Below are positions 49,092 through 57,435 of a stretch of DNA of 64,000 bases, piece after piece. This DNA comes from Amycolatopsis alba DSM 44262. GTDB lineage: Bacteria; Actinomycetota; Actinomycetes; Mycobacteriales; Pseudonocardiaceae. Made by a program: the position numbers and the translations under genes. The DNA lies in NCBI RefSeq assembly GCF_000384215.1, contig NZ_KB913032.1, positions 5,075,602 to 5,139,601 of the forward strand, written 5' to 3'. The notes beneath the pieces were generated by a model. The model saw only the letters and a program-made list of their open reading frames with translations. It did not search any database and was not told where the DNA came from. The first letter of the stretch is position 1. Each line of letters opens with the position of its first letter.

Positions 49092-50243
49092 CTACGCGGT
49101 GTCCAGCACGACAGCCGCGACGTAACCCCCCATCCCGATCGACGTCTTGACGGTGAGCCCGCTTTCCGGTCGGGACGGTCCTTCCATCAGTTGCGGATGC
49201 CCGTCGGCCACAGGCTTCGGCGCCGGGACCAGGTCCCGCTCCGCCGCCAGGCAGGTCGCCGCGATCTCGGTCAGCGCGCTGCCCGACTGGCTGTGCCCGG
49301 TCAGCGGTTTGATCGAGTAGATCCGGGTGCTGCTCGGGAAGACCGCTTCGAGGATCTGGGATTCCGTGCGATGGCAGAGTTTCGTGCCCGTTCCGTGCGC
49401 GTTGACGTAGCGGACGTCCGCGGCGGAGGCGTTCGCGTTCTCCAGTCCTTCGGTCACCGCCGTGATCGCGGTCGTCGGATCGGGGTCGAGCGCCATCGCG
49501 TTGTGCGCTTCGTGGGTCATGGCGCCGCCGAGCACGGTCGCGTACGCATCGGTCTTCCGCTGCGACAGCACCATCGCGACGGCGGCCTCGGAGAAGGTGA
49601 AACCCCTTGTGCCTTCTTGGAAAGGACGGCACGCCTCGAGCGGCGGCACGTCGGTGATCGCCACCCCGCAGTGCACGAAGTTGCGCACCATCGGCCTGGT
49701 CGCGGACAGATCGGTGGTGAGCACCACGACGTCGTCGGCCATGCCGGCGTCCAGCCACATCTTCGCGGTGAGGATCGCGGCGCTGCCGGTCGCGCACATG
49801 GCGGACGTGGCCATCGACGGGCCGCGGAAGCCGAACTCCGACATCAGCGAGGCGATCGGGGTCGAGGGCATCATGCCGATGAACTCGCGCCGGTACATGA
49901 GCTCTTCGCCGAGGGTGGTGAGCCTGTCCCAGGTCCGCAGATCCTCCCGGACGCCACCGGAGATGACGCCGACCCGCCGTCCGGGTGACCAGCCTCGTCG
50001 CCCGGCGTCCTCGATCGCCTCGCGGGCCGCCGAGAGCAGGGCGCGGGCGTGCAGGCTGCCGTCCCGCGATCTGCCGCCCTCGGGGATGTGCGCGACCCAG
50101 CCCGGTTCTTCGGGGGTCTCGCCGAAGCCGTCGGTGTACTGGGCGCAGGGGACGCCGCCCGCGAGGCCCTCCCACAGCGATTCGCGCCCCCAGCCGTAGG
50201 CGGTTACGGCGCCGATGCCGCAGATGTCTGTTTTGCTCCGCAC
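49092..50243 (-). CDS. Orphan beta-ketoacyl synthase (FabF-like)
   Basis: A 383-residue ketosynthase with a complete catalytic set: Cys150 in TSAMCATGSA, His283 in VNAHGTGT, Lys312 and His317 in IKPLTGHSQSG. It condenses acyl and malonyl groups on a carrier protein. It is shorter than FabF (about 410) and has no acyl carrier, reductase or chain-length-factor gene beside it, so it is not part of a standard fatty-acid or type II PKS cluster. It is divergent from the PAS-GGDEF protein across 134 bases. Role unknown. Confidence 0.88.
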   Translation of the reverse strand: MRSKTDICGIGAVTAYGWGRESLWEGLAGGVPCAQYTDGFGETPEEPGWVAHIPEGGRSRDGSLHARALLSAAREAIEDAGRRGWSPGRRVGVISGGVREDLRTWDRLTTLGEELMYRREFIGMMPSTPIASLMSEFGFRGPSMATSAMCATGSAAILTAKMWLDAGMADDVVVLTTDLSATRPMVRNFVHCGVAITDVPPLEACRPFQEGTRGFTFSEAAVAMVLSQRKTDAYATVLGGAMTHEAHNAMALDPDPTTAITAVTEGLENANASAADVRYVNAHGTGTKLCHRTESQILEAVFPSSTRIYSIKPLTGHSQSGSALTEIAATCLAAERDLVPAPKPVADGHPQLMEGPSRPESGLTVKTSIGMGGYVAAVVLDTA

Positions 50244-50377
50244 GTGTTTCCCTTCAACTACATTCAGTCAACGCCGGGGTGGAATTGCCGTACCGATCGG
50301 CTGTCCGAGGAGGACGGCTAGGTCGATTTAGTGATCTAATCGGAAGCTACATCAGTCGAGTAGGGGGTTTGGATCAG

Positions 50378-52954
50378 ATGGATCCTGACGATCTCGACGG
50401 TGGGACTCCCGACACCCACCGGCCCTCGGATCAGGATTCCTCGCCAGCGAACGGCACCGCGACCCGCACGGTGGGAGAACCCGACCGGCATGCTTCGCTC
50501 GTCCGCCTGCTGACCGAGTTGTCCGCCGAGAGGGATCACCGCGGTGAACCCGCGCTCGCTTTTCTCGGCAAGGGGTACCGCCTTTTGGAGCAAAATCCCG
50601 ACGGCGGCGCATTGGGTACGCAATATCTCACGATGGTCGAAGCGAGCCCTTACGGGATCTGTGTCCATCAGCGCGGCAAAGTCGTGTTCGTGAACTCGGC
50701 CACGATGCGCTTCGTCGGCGCGAAGGTCTCGACCGAGATCATCGGGATGCACATCACGGATCTGGTCGATTCCGGCTCGCAAGACGCGCTGCTGGCGCGG
50801 ATCGGTTCGCTGGACTCGCCCGGCTCGTTCAGCGACCCGACGGAAATGACGCTGCGGACCCTGCAGGGCTACGGTGTCGCCGTCGAATCGCAAGCGGTAC
50901 TCACCACCTGGGAGGGCAAACCGGCCTACCAGGTGATCATGCGCGATCTGACCATGCAGAAGGCGGCCGAGGCCGGTCTGCGGTTTCAGGCCGCGCTGGT
51001 CGGCCACGCGAGCGACGCGATCATCGCGACCTCGCCGGACGGGCTGGTGACGAGCTGGAATCCGGCGGCCGAGGCCGTCTACGGACACGACCTCGGCCAG
51101 GTCATCGGTGTTCCGGTGGCCGAGGTCGTCGGCGCGCCGATGAGCCCGCGGCAGGTCGTCGCCGCGGGCGGTGTCGTGCAGGCGACGCATTTCAGCGCCG
51201 ACGGCACGGCGCTGGCGGTGCGCGTCTCGGCGGCGGAGATGTTCGACGGCTACGTGCTGCTGTGCGCCGACGAGACGGCGCAGCGCCGGGCCGAGGCCGA
51301 ATTCGCCACCGTCGTCGAAACGCTCGACGAAGGAGTGCTGGTGGTCGGTCCCAGCGGGCGGATCGAATTGGCGAACTCCGCGGCGCACCGGATCTCCGGC
51401 GTCCCGGCCGGTTCCCTGGTCGGCCTGGAGAGCCGGACACTGCGGCTGCACGACGAGCACGGCGCCCCGGTGCCCGTCGAGGATCTGCCGTCCGCGCGCG
51501 TGCGGCGGTCCGGGAAGGTCGAGACCGGGCGGGTCGTGCAGGTGCGGCGGCGCGACGGGGAGCACCGGTGGCTTTCGCTGACCTCCGGCCCGCTGATGGC
51601 GCCGGGGCAGAGCGTGCCCTCGGTGCTGACGTCCTTCGCCGACATCACCGAACGGCGGGCGATCAGCGAGCGGCTGGCCTACGAGGCCACCCACGACCCG
51701 CTGACCAGGCTCGCGAACCGCACCCTCGCGCTGAACCGGCTGCGCCTCACGATCGCCGATCCGGCGCGCACGACCACCGTGATGTTCATCGACCTCGACA
51801 AGTTCAAGATCATCAACGATTCGCTCGGTCATACCGTCGGTGACCAGGTGCTGCGCATCATCGGCGACCGGCTGCGGGCCGCCGCCGGTCCGTCGGACCT
51901 GGTCGGACGGCTCGGCGGGGACGAGTTCCTGGTCATCACCACCGGTTATACCGAAGCGGCCGAGGTGCGGGCGCTGGCCGATCACCTTCAGCGATGTCTC
52001 GCCGGATCGCTCACGGTGCACGGCCGCGAACTGCATATAAATACGAGTATCGGAATAGTGATCGCCGAACCCGGTGATACCCGCAGCGCCGACGAATTGC
52101 TGGAAGACGCCGATTTGGCGATGTACCAGGCAAAAACATTCGGCCCCGGCCGCTATGCCTTCTATGCGCCGATCATGCGGAAACGAGTGCAGGATCGATT
52201 CGCCCTGGAGCAGGATCTGCGGAACGCCGTCGCGGATGGCCTGGTCGAGACCGTTTATCAGCCCGTCGTCGATTTGCGGACCGGTGAAATGGTCGCGGTG
52301 AAGGCGAAGTCCCGATGGGATCACCCCGTCCGTGGGGCGATCGATCCGACGGAATTGGCCGAGATCGCCGACGACGGCGATCTTTTGACGGTCATCGGTG
52401 CGGAGGTCCTTGCCAAGGCCGCCGGCGAGATCTCGCGATGGCGTGCCGATCATGGTGTGCACTGTAATGTGAATGTGAGCCTGTCGGTCCGCCAACTGGG
52501 TGATCCCACGTTGCTACAAGTGGTTCAGACAACTCTTGATGACGCGGGGCTGGTGCCGCAGGATCTGAGTCTCGATGTCGACGAGACGGCCTTGAAGGAC
52601 GCGGCCGACGCCGTCGACGCGCTGCGGAAGACCGGTGTCCGGGTGACGGCGGAACGGTTCGGCGCCGGGTACTCCTCCCTTGCCCAGCTGTGCCGTCTCG
52701 ATCTGAACGTGATCGAAATCGACCGGTCGTTCGTGGCCGACCTCGGGCGGTCGAGCGACGCCGAGCCGATCGTCGCCGGGATCATGGCGATGGCGCACGC
52801 CGTCGATCTCGTGGTGGTCGCGGAGGGAGTCGAGACCGCGCAGCAACTGCAGGTCCTGCACGAACTCGGCTGCGATTGGGCGAAAGGACCGCTGGTGGCG
52901 CCGCCGGGTCCGCTGGAGGACCTGAAGCCCGCGTACGCGCACGTCGTGCGGTGA
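50378..52954 (+). CDS. PAS-PAS-PAS-GGDEF-EAL protein: active-looking diguanylate cyclase, degenerate EAL
   Basis: An 858-residue cytosolic signalling protein. Three PAS-like modules (about 82-190, 200-300, 306-425) precede a GGDEF domain (about 435-600) with intact GGDEF at 513-517. The inhibitory RxxD site upstream is GPSD, so product feedback by that route is lost. In the EAL domain (about 610-850) EAL is replaced by AKS (643-645), the DDFG pair by ERFG (759-762), the catalytic Lys before IDRSF by Glu780 and the late Gln by Lys836. Phosphodiesterase activity should therefore be absent and the domain may bind c-di-GMP or a partner. ATG 50378 follows AGGGGG. Confidence 0.9.
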   Translation: MDPDDLDGGTPDTHRPSDQDSSPANGTATRTVGEPDRHASLVRLLTELSAERDHRGEPALAFLGKGYRLLEQNPDGGALGTQYLTMVEASPYGICVHQRGKVVFVNSATMRFVGAKVSTEIIGMHITDLVDSGSQDALLARIGSLDSPGSFSDPTEMTLRTLQGYGVAVESQAVLTTWEGKPAYQVIMRDLTMQKAAEAGLRFQAALVGHASDAIIATSPDGLVTSWNPAAEAVYGHDLGQVIGVPVAEVVGAPMSPRQVVAAGGVVQATHFSADGTALAVRVSAAEMFDGYVLLCADETAQRRAEAEFATVVETLDEGVLVVGPSGRIELANSAAHRISGVPAGSLVGLESRTLRLHDEHGAPVPVEDLPSARVRRSGKVETGRVVQVRRRDGEHRWLSLTSGPLMAPGQSVPSVLTSFADITERRAISERLAYEATHDPLTRLANRTLALNRLRLTIADPARTTTVMFIDLDKFKIINDSLGHTVGDQVLRIIGDRLRAAAGPSDLVGRLGGDEFLVITTGYTEAAEVRALADHLQRCLAGSLTVHGRELHINTSIGIVIAEPGDTRSADELLEDADLAMYQAKTFGPGRYAFYAPIMRKRVQDRFALEQDLRNAVADGLVETVYQPVVDLRTGEMVAVKAKSRWDHPVRGAIDPTELAEIADDGDLLTVIGAEVLAKAAGEISRWRADHGVHCNVNVSLSVRQLGDPTLLQVVQTTLDDAGLVPQDLSLDVDETALKDAADAVDALRKTGVRVTAERFGAGYSSLAQLCRLDLNVIEIDRSFVADLGRSSDAEPIVAGIMAMAHAVDLVVVAEGVETAQQLQVLHELGCDWAKGPLVAPPGPLEDLKPAYAHVVR

Positions 52955-53081
52955 ACCGGGCGGCCGCCGCTTACGTGGTACCGGGTGAGAACGTTCCTCG
53001 CTGACGGGACCAAAGCCTCCTATTGCTCCGGCTCTTCGCGACGCAGTCTTGTCGGTGAGGAACCGGTGAAGGAGGCCCGTC

Positions 53082-53663
53082 GTGTCGCTTCTGTTCCTGT
53101 GGCGCCGGATCCATCCCGGCCGGAATCCGCTCGCCCGGATCAGTGACCGGATCGAGGCGGCGATCCTCGTCGTCGGCGTCGTCGCGGCGCTGCTCGGTGT
53201 CCCGTTGGCGGCGGCGGCCGGTTCGGAGGCCTACGCGACCATGATGGCGCGCTCGGCCTTCGAGACGGCGACGCGTCATCCGACGACAGCGCTCCTGCTC
53301 GAAGACGCTCCGCCGGCGCAGCTTGGTCTCGACGGGACCCCTTCCGCCGGGACCGCTCGGGTGGCGGCTCGCTGGCCGTTGTCGGACGGGTCGTTTCAGC
53401 AGGGGCTCGCCACCGCCGATCTCGGCGCTTCGGCGGGTGACGGGGTGACGGTATGGCTCGACGAGGCCGATGCTGCGGTCGATCCGCCGGTGATGCCGCT
53501 GGACGCGACCAGCACAGGGGTCGGTGTCGGGGTGGGGGTGTGGCTGGCCGGGGTGACGCTGCTGGCGGCGGGATACCTGCTCGCGCTGCGCCTGCTGAAC
53601 CGGAGGCGGCGGGCGGCCTGGGACCGGGCGTGGGAGCGGTTCGGCCAAGACTCGCGGCCTTGA
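53082..53663 (+). CDS. Rv1733c-like membrane protein
   Basis: A 193-residue protein with two membrane segments (about 24-48 and 148-172) flanking an external domain of about 100 residues, and a basic C-terminal tail (LLNRRRRAAWDRAWERFG). The RRIHPGRNPLARISDRIEAA start and DRAWxxF tail are typical of the actinobacterial Rv1733c family, of unknown function. The GTG start is preceded by AAGGAGG. Confidence 0.85.
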   Translation: MSLLFLWRRIHPGRNPLARISDRIEAAILVVGVVAALLGVPLAAAAGSEAYATMMARSAFETATRHPTTALLLEDAPPAQLGLDGTPSAGTARVAARWPLSDGSFQQGLATADLGASAGDGVTVWLDEADAAVDPPVMPLDATSTGVGVGVGVWLAGVTLLAAGYLLALRLLNRRRRAAWDRAWERFGQDSRP

Positions 53664-53733
53664 ACTGCCGCGTTCTCTGTGGACCACCGAATCGCCTCAG
53701 GAACCCCAGCCGCCTCACCTGCCGCGCCAGGCG

Positions 53734-53756
53734 CGCGTGAAGGCCCCCTTCACGCG
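53734..53756. repeat. Short perfect hairpin
   Basis: CGCGTGAAGG and CCTTCACGCG around CCC. It shares GTGAAGGCC with the terminator-like hairpins at 15092, 35537 and 39381. Confidence 0.7.
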
Positions 53757-53795
53757 GCTTAGCCGAGGGATGCGGGGGCGGGCTGGGGGGAGGAG

Positions 53796-53848
53796 GTTGT
53801 GAAAGCCACTTTCGCAACGTTGAAGGTTGCGAAAGTGGCTTTCGCAAC
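53796..53848. repeat. Long hairpin, 23-bp arms, relative of 3005-3059
   Basis: Arms 53796-53818 and 53826-53848 pair with one G-U-type mismatch around a 7-base loop. The GAAAGCCACTTTCG core is the same as in the hairpin at 3005-3059. Confidence 0.7.
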
Positions 53849-53971
53849 GCCGCGGGTCGCCGGACGGTGTCGGTACACGTTGTCGTGAGTGGCAAACAGG
53901 GTCAGCGCGGACCCGTATTTGCCTACCCACGCCTGACCTGCACGAGGGTGGCGGTTCCGCGCCTGTCGGCT

Positions 53972-54020
53972 CGACGGTGAAGGAATTGGGACGTTGAACG
54001 TCCTGATTCCTTCACCGTCG
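53972..54020. repeat. Long hairpin, 24-bp arms
   Basis: Arms 53972-53995 and 53997-54020 (start CGACGGTGAAGGAATTGG) pair with two wobble mismatches. The tip GGACGTT-AACGTCC is shared with the next hairpin. Confidence 0.7.
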
Positions 54021-54154
54021 CGGGCTCGCGCCGGTCCTGTTCTGGGGCAGACGACGTGACGGGTGAAGGTTCAGCGGCCGGAATCTTCCCCGCTCGACCG
54101 CACCGCCATCCAGCACAAGCTTCACCCCGCGCCGAGACGAAGCAGGTCCCCGAG

Positions 54155-54195
54155 TGTGGAGGATTCAGGACGTTCAACGTCCCAAATCCTCCACA
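54155..54195. repeat. Long hairpin, 20-bp arms
   Basis: TGTGGAGGATTCAGGACGTT (54155-54174) pairs with 54176-54195 except at two adjacent positions. It has the same GGACGTT/AACGTCC tip as 53972-54020 but a different stem. Confidence 0.7.
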
Positions 54196-54286
54196 TACGG
54201 GTCCGTCGGAACACGGATCGCCACTCACGACCGCCCTTGTCGCGGCGGCGACGGTGCGCTGACCTGCGGTTTTAAGGGAAAGTGAT

Positions 54287-54303
54287 AGCAAAGGTCCCTT
54301 GCT
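54287..54303. repeat. Dispersed 17-bp palindromic element, copy 6
   Basis: AGCAAAGGTCCCTTGCT preceded by GTGAT, just upstream of the TetR/tautomerase operon. Confidence 0.75.
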
Positions 54304-54325
54304 CCCGCCGCTCCGGCTTGTCCCT

Positions 54326-54343
54326 GTACCTACTAGTATGTAC
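54326..54343. promoter_or_regulatory. TetR-type operator before the TetR/tautomerase operon
   Basis: GTACCTACTAGTATGTAC is an 18-bp near-perfect palindrome (one mismatched pair) centred on TACTAGTA. It contains a possible -10 TAGTAT (54334-54339) and ends nine bases before the GTG start. It is probably the autoregulatory site of the TetR protein. Confidence 0.65.
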
Positions 54344-54352
54344 GGTCTGGCT

Positions 54353-54916
54353 GTGGACAAGAGGGAGCAGCTCATCGAGAGCACTCGCGAGCTCCTGTGG
54401 GAGCGCGGGTACGTCGGCACCAGCCCGAAGGCGATCCAGGAGCGCTCCGGCGCCGGTCAGGGCAGCATGTACCACCACTTCCAGGGCAAGTCCGAACTCG
54501 CGCTCGCCGCGATCGACCGCAGCGCCGAAGACCTGCGCGCCAGGGCGGAGGCCGAGTTCGCCGGGCCCGGCACGGTCGTCGAGCGGGTCACCGCCTACCT
54601 GTGCCGTGAGCGCGACGTCCTCAAGGGCTGCCCGGTCGGCAAGCTCGCCCAGGATCCCGACGTGATGGCCGACGCGGACCTGCGAAAGCCGGTCGAGGAG
54701 TACTTCGGCTGGCTCACCGGCCGTCTCGCCGAACTGCTCGACGAGGGCCGCGTGGCAGGCGAACTCGACGCCTCGCTCGATCCGCACGCCACGGCGACCG
54801 CGCTGGTCGCGGTGCTGCAAGGCGGTTACGTCCTCGCCCGCGCCGCCGGTTCCCCGGACGTCTTCGCGAAAGCCGTCGACGGCGCCCTCGGCCTGCTCGC
54901 CACCAAGGAGAACTGA
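54353..54916 (+). CDS. TetR-family transcriptional regulator
   Basis: A 187-residue repressor of the TetR/AcrR group: VDKREQLIESTRELLWERGY, then SPKAIQERSGAGQGSMYHHFQGKSE as the helix-turn-helix. A Cys in the ligand domain (VLKGCPVGKLAQD) is typical of regulators related to YxaF/LmrA. I prefer GTG 54353 because the earlier ATG at 54338 lies inside the operator palindrome. The tautomerase gene follows after one base, so the two are co-expressed and self-regulated. Confidence 0.88.
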   Translation: MDKREQLIESTRELLWERGYVGTSPKAIQERSGAGQGSMYHHFQGKSELALAAIDRSAEDLRARAEAEFAGPGTVVERVTAYLCRERDVLKGCPVGKLAQDPDVMADADLRKPVEEYFGWLTGRLAELLDEGRVAGELDASLDPHATATALVAVLQGGYVLARAAGSPDVFAKAVDGALGLLATKEN

Positions 54917-54917
54917 C

Positions 54918-55280
54918 ATGCCTTTCGTCCGCATCGACGCCGCCGGGACCGACAAGCTCGAAGCCCTCGGTAACGCCGTCCACGACGCGATGGTCGAAAC
55001 GCTCGGTATCCCGGCCGACGACCGCTTCCAGGTCCTCAACGGCCAGGCCACCCTGAAATACGACGACTACCTGGGGATCCACCGGGACGAGGGGATCGTG
55101 TTCGTCGCGATCACCATGCGGCACGGGCGCACCGACGTGCAAAAGAAGTCGCTGTACCGGCGGATCGCGGAATTGGCCGAGGAGTACGCGGGGACCGAGC
55201 CGCGGAACGTGCTCGTCACGATCACCGAGAACGGTCCGGTCGACTGGTCGATCGGGAACGGCGAAGCGCAGTACGCCTGA
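54918..55280 (+). CDS. Tautomerase-superfamily protein
   Basis: A 120-residue protein with the catalytic N-terminal Pro2 (MPFVRIDAAG) and the beta-alpha-beta layout of the 4-oxalocrotonate tautomerase/MIF superfamily, in the longer single-chain class. It probably acts on keto-enol or unsaturated acids; substrate unknown. It is in an operon with the TetR gene, suggesting induction by its substrate or a related compound. The stop abuts the convergent CDP-alcohol phosphotransferase stop (TGATCA). Confidence 0.88.
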   Translation: MPFVRIDAAGTDKLEALGNAVHDAMVETLGIPADDRFQVLNGQATLKYDDYLGIHRDEGIVFVAITMRHGRTDVQKKSLYRRIAELAEEYAGTEPRNVLVTITENGPVDWSIGNGEAQYA

Positions 55281-55976
55281 TCAGGCGGGAACGGCGGCGA
55301 AGGAGTGCCGCTCCACCAGCCACCACGTGTCGCGGCCGAAGGACCAGGTCAGCAACCCGAGTGCGCCCAGCGTGACCACGAAACCGGCCCACAGCGGCAG
55401 CACCGTCGAAGCCACCGCGACCAGCACGATGCCCTGCACGGCCGCGACCGTCTTGCGCGCCATGCTCGGCGGCAGCGGGGCGTTCAGCCACGGCCACAGC
55501 CGGCTCGCGGCGACGAACACGTAGCGCATCGCGCCGATCGTGAGCACCCACGGGCCCAGCGACTGCGCGACGACCACGCTCAGGACCAGGATCAGATACG
55601 CGTCGACCTCCATGTCGAAGCGCGCGCCGAGCGGTGACGCGGTCCCGGTGCGGCGCGCGACCTGGCCGTCGACGGCGTCCAGGGCGAGCGCGACCGACGC
55701 GATGACGACCATCGTGACGATCTCCCGGCCCGCGGTGTCGACGACGAGCGCGGTCACGCAGCCGACCAGTCCGGAGCGGCCGAGCGTGACGGCGTCGGCC
55801 GGGCCGAGGGAGCGCGCGGTGCTCCGGTGCAGGCCGTAGGTCAGGAATCCGCCGACGGCGATGCCGTAGGCGGCTCCGGCGAGCCAGCCCAGCGGGCCCA
55901 GCCCGGCGACGGCGTCCAGCGTCCCCAGCAGCGCCAGCTGGACGAGGACCCCCAGGAAAACTCCGGGGTTGATCAC
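55281..55976 (-). CDS. CDP-alcohol phosphatidyltransferase-family membrane protein
   Basis: A 231-residue integral membrane enzyme with the full CDP-alcohol motif D-x2-DG-x2-AR-x8-G-x3-D-x3-D, seen as LDAVDGQVARRTG followed by LGARFDMEVD. It should transfer a phospho-group from a CDP-linked donor to an alcohol. The gene is divergent from the MDR dehydrogenase across 59 bases and probably belongs to the same functional cluster, which would give that pathway a membrane-linked step. Donor and acceptor unknown. Confidence 0.88.
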   Translation of the reverse strand: MINPGVFLGVLVQLALLGTLDAVAGLGPLGWLAGAAYGIAVGGFLTYGLHRSTARSLGPADAVTLGRSGLVGCVTALVVDTAGREIVTMVVIASVALALDAVDGQVARRTGTASPLGARFDMEVDAYLILVLSVVVAQSLGPWVLTIGAMRYVFVAASRLWPWLNAPLPPSMARKTVAAVQGIVLVAVASTVLPLWAGFVVTLGALGLLTWSFGRDTWWLVERHSFAAVPA

Positions 55977-56035
55977 GAGGCCTCCTCGTTATGGTGACGA
56001 CGACCCCGTCTGAAGGGCCGACATGAGAGGACACG

Positions 56036-57016
56036 ATGGAACGCGCCTTCTGGTTCAGTGGTTCCGGTGACGGCGAGATCAGGCCTGTCACGCTCCCTCC
56101 GGTCGGTGAAGGCGAGGTGCTGGTCCGCACCCTGTGCAGCGGCGTGAGCCGGGGCACCGAGACGCTCGTCTTCCGCGGTGAGGTCCCAGTCAGTCAACGA
56201 GCGGCCATGCGCGCGCCGTTCCAGGAGGGCGACTTCCCCGGCCCCGTGAAGTACGGCTACCTCAACGTCGGCGTGGTCGAACAAGGCCCGGAGCAGCTGG
56301 TCGGGCAGGTCGTCTTCTGTCTCTATCCGCATCAGACGCGCTATGTCGTCCCGGCGTCGGCCGTCACGCCGGTGCCGATCGGGGTGCCGCCTGAGCGCGC
56401 GATCCTCGCGGGGACGATCGAGACCGCGGTCAACGCGGTCTGGGACGCGGCGCCGAAACTCGGCGACCGGATCGCCGTGGTCGGCGCCGGGATGGTCGGC
56501 AGCAGCGTCGCGAAGCTCCTGTCCGGGTTCCCGGCGACCAGGGTGCAGCTGATCGACGTCGACCCGGAACGCGCGAAGGTCGCCGAAGCGCTCGGTGTCG
56601 ACTTCTCGACACCGGAGGACGCGCTGGGCGACTGCGACCTCGTCGTGCACGCCAGCGCGAGCGAAGCCGGCCTCGCGCGTTCGCTGGAACTCCTCGCGCC
56701 GGAGGGCGAGGTCATCGAGCTGAGCTGGTACGGCGGCCGCCGGATCAGCGTCCCGCTCGGCGAGAACTTTCACTCACGGCGGCTGGCGATCCGCAGCAGC
56801 CAGGTCGGGATGGTCTCGCCCGCGCGCCGCGCGAACCGAAGCCACCGCGACCGCTTGCTTCTCTCTTTGCAAATTTTGTCGGACCCCGTCTTTAGTGTGC
56901 TGGTCAGCGGGGAATGCAGGTTCCATGAACTACCGGACGTCCTGCCGCGTCTGGCCGCGAATGAACCGGGAACGCTCTGCCTCCGTGTCACCTATCAGAG
57001 GGAGGACACGCGTTAG
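56036..57016 (+). CDS. MDR-superfamily (zinc-dependent-type) dehydrogenase
   Basis: A 326-residue medium-chain dehydrogenase with GroES-like N-terminus ([17 protein letters not shown]) and Rossmann domain ([17 protein letters not shown]). The four-Cys structural zinc site is absent and the CSGVSRGTE type is that of a distinct MDR subgroup often found in biosynthetic clusters. It is the first plus-strand gene of a run through 60902, 20 bases before the PTPS homologue. It likely oxidises or reduces a cluster intermediate. Confidence 0.87.
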   Translation: MERAFWFSGSGDGEIRPVTLPPVGEGEVLVRTLCSGVSRGTETLVFRGEVPVSQRAAMRAPFQEGDFPGPVKYGYLNVGVVEQGPEQLVGQVVFCLYPHQTRYVVPASAVTPVPIGVPPERAILAGTIETAVNAVWDAAPKLGDRIAVVGAGMVGSSVAKLLSGFPATRVQLIDVDPERAKVAEALGVDFSTPEDALGDCDLVVHASASEAGLARSLELLAPEGEVIELSWYGGRRISVPLGENFHSRRLAIRSSQVGMVSPARRANRSHRDRLLLSLQILSDPVFSVLVSGECRFHELPDVLPRLAANEPGTLCLRVTYQREDTR

Positions 57017-57036
57017 GGCACGATCTGGGAGGTCCG

Positions 57037-57435
57037 TTGTTCAGCATCACCGTCCGAGACCACGTCATGGTGGCCCACAGCTTCCGCGGCGAGGTCTTCG
57101 GACCCGCGCAGAACCTGCACGGCGCGACCTTCGTGGTGGACGCGACGTTCCGCCGGTCCGGACTGGACGCCGACAACATCGTCGTCGACATCGGCAAGGC
57201 GACCGAAGAGCTCAAAGCGGTGCTCGCCGACCTGAACTACCGCAACCTCGACGACGTGCCCGAATTCGCCGGGATCAACACCTCGACCGAGTTCCTCGCC
57301 AAGGTGATCGCCGACAGGCTCGCCGACCGCGTCCACACGGGAGCGCTCGGCGAGGGCGCGCGGGGGCTCGAAGGGATCGTCGTCTCGCTGCACGAATCCC
57401 ATGTCGCGTGGGCGAGTTACGAGCGTGCGCTGTGA
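57037..57435 (+). CDS. 6-pyruvoyltetrahydropterin synthase homologue lacking key catalytic residues
   Basis: A 132-residue T-fold protein of the PTPS/QueD family. His14 and His28 remain at metal positions, but the third ligand is Ala30 (HGH to HGA), the catalytic Cys is Ala24 and the catalytic His of the LDH motif is Tyr68 (LNYRNL). Glu120, which anchors the pterin ring, is kept in SLHES. The same pattern is known for S. coelicolor SCO6650, which lacks zinc and does not catalyse the PTPS reaction but keeps a pterin-type pocket. The start is TTG 57037 with GGGAGG upstream. It overlaps the glycosyltransferase start by GTGA. Confidence 0.85.
   Translation: MFSITVRDHVMVAHSFRGEVFGPAQNLHGATFVVDATFRRSGLDADNIVVDIGKATEELKAVLADLNYRNLDDVPEFAGINTSTEFLAKVIADRLADRVHTGALGEGARGLEGIVVSLHESHVAWASYERAL

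Larger units (their letters stand above)
53664..54325. other. 660-base gene-free region packed with hairpins
   Basis: No convincing gene on either strand. It holds four inverted repeats (53734-53756, 53796-53848, 53972-54020, 54155-54195) and one 17-bp element (54287-54303), listed separately. Short open frames here cross the repeats and lack ribosome sites. Confidence 0.6.

Noticed and set aside
49985..50377. N-terminal extension of the PAS-GGDEF-EAL protein
   Set aside because: Antisense to the ketosynthase 5' end and strongly Arg/Pro-biased; ATG 50378 has a ribosome site.
50336..52495. 719-codon open frame antisense to the GGDEF-EAL gene
   Set aside because: Shadow frame; no motif, and the sense strand is clearly coding.
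53664..54325. Possible CRISPR array in the hairpin-rich region
   Set aside because: The repeats differ from each other and are not regularly spaced; no cas gene is present.
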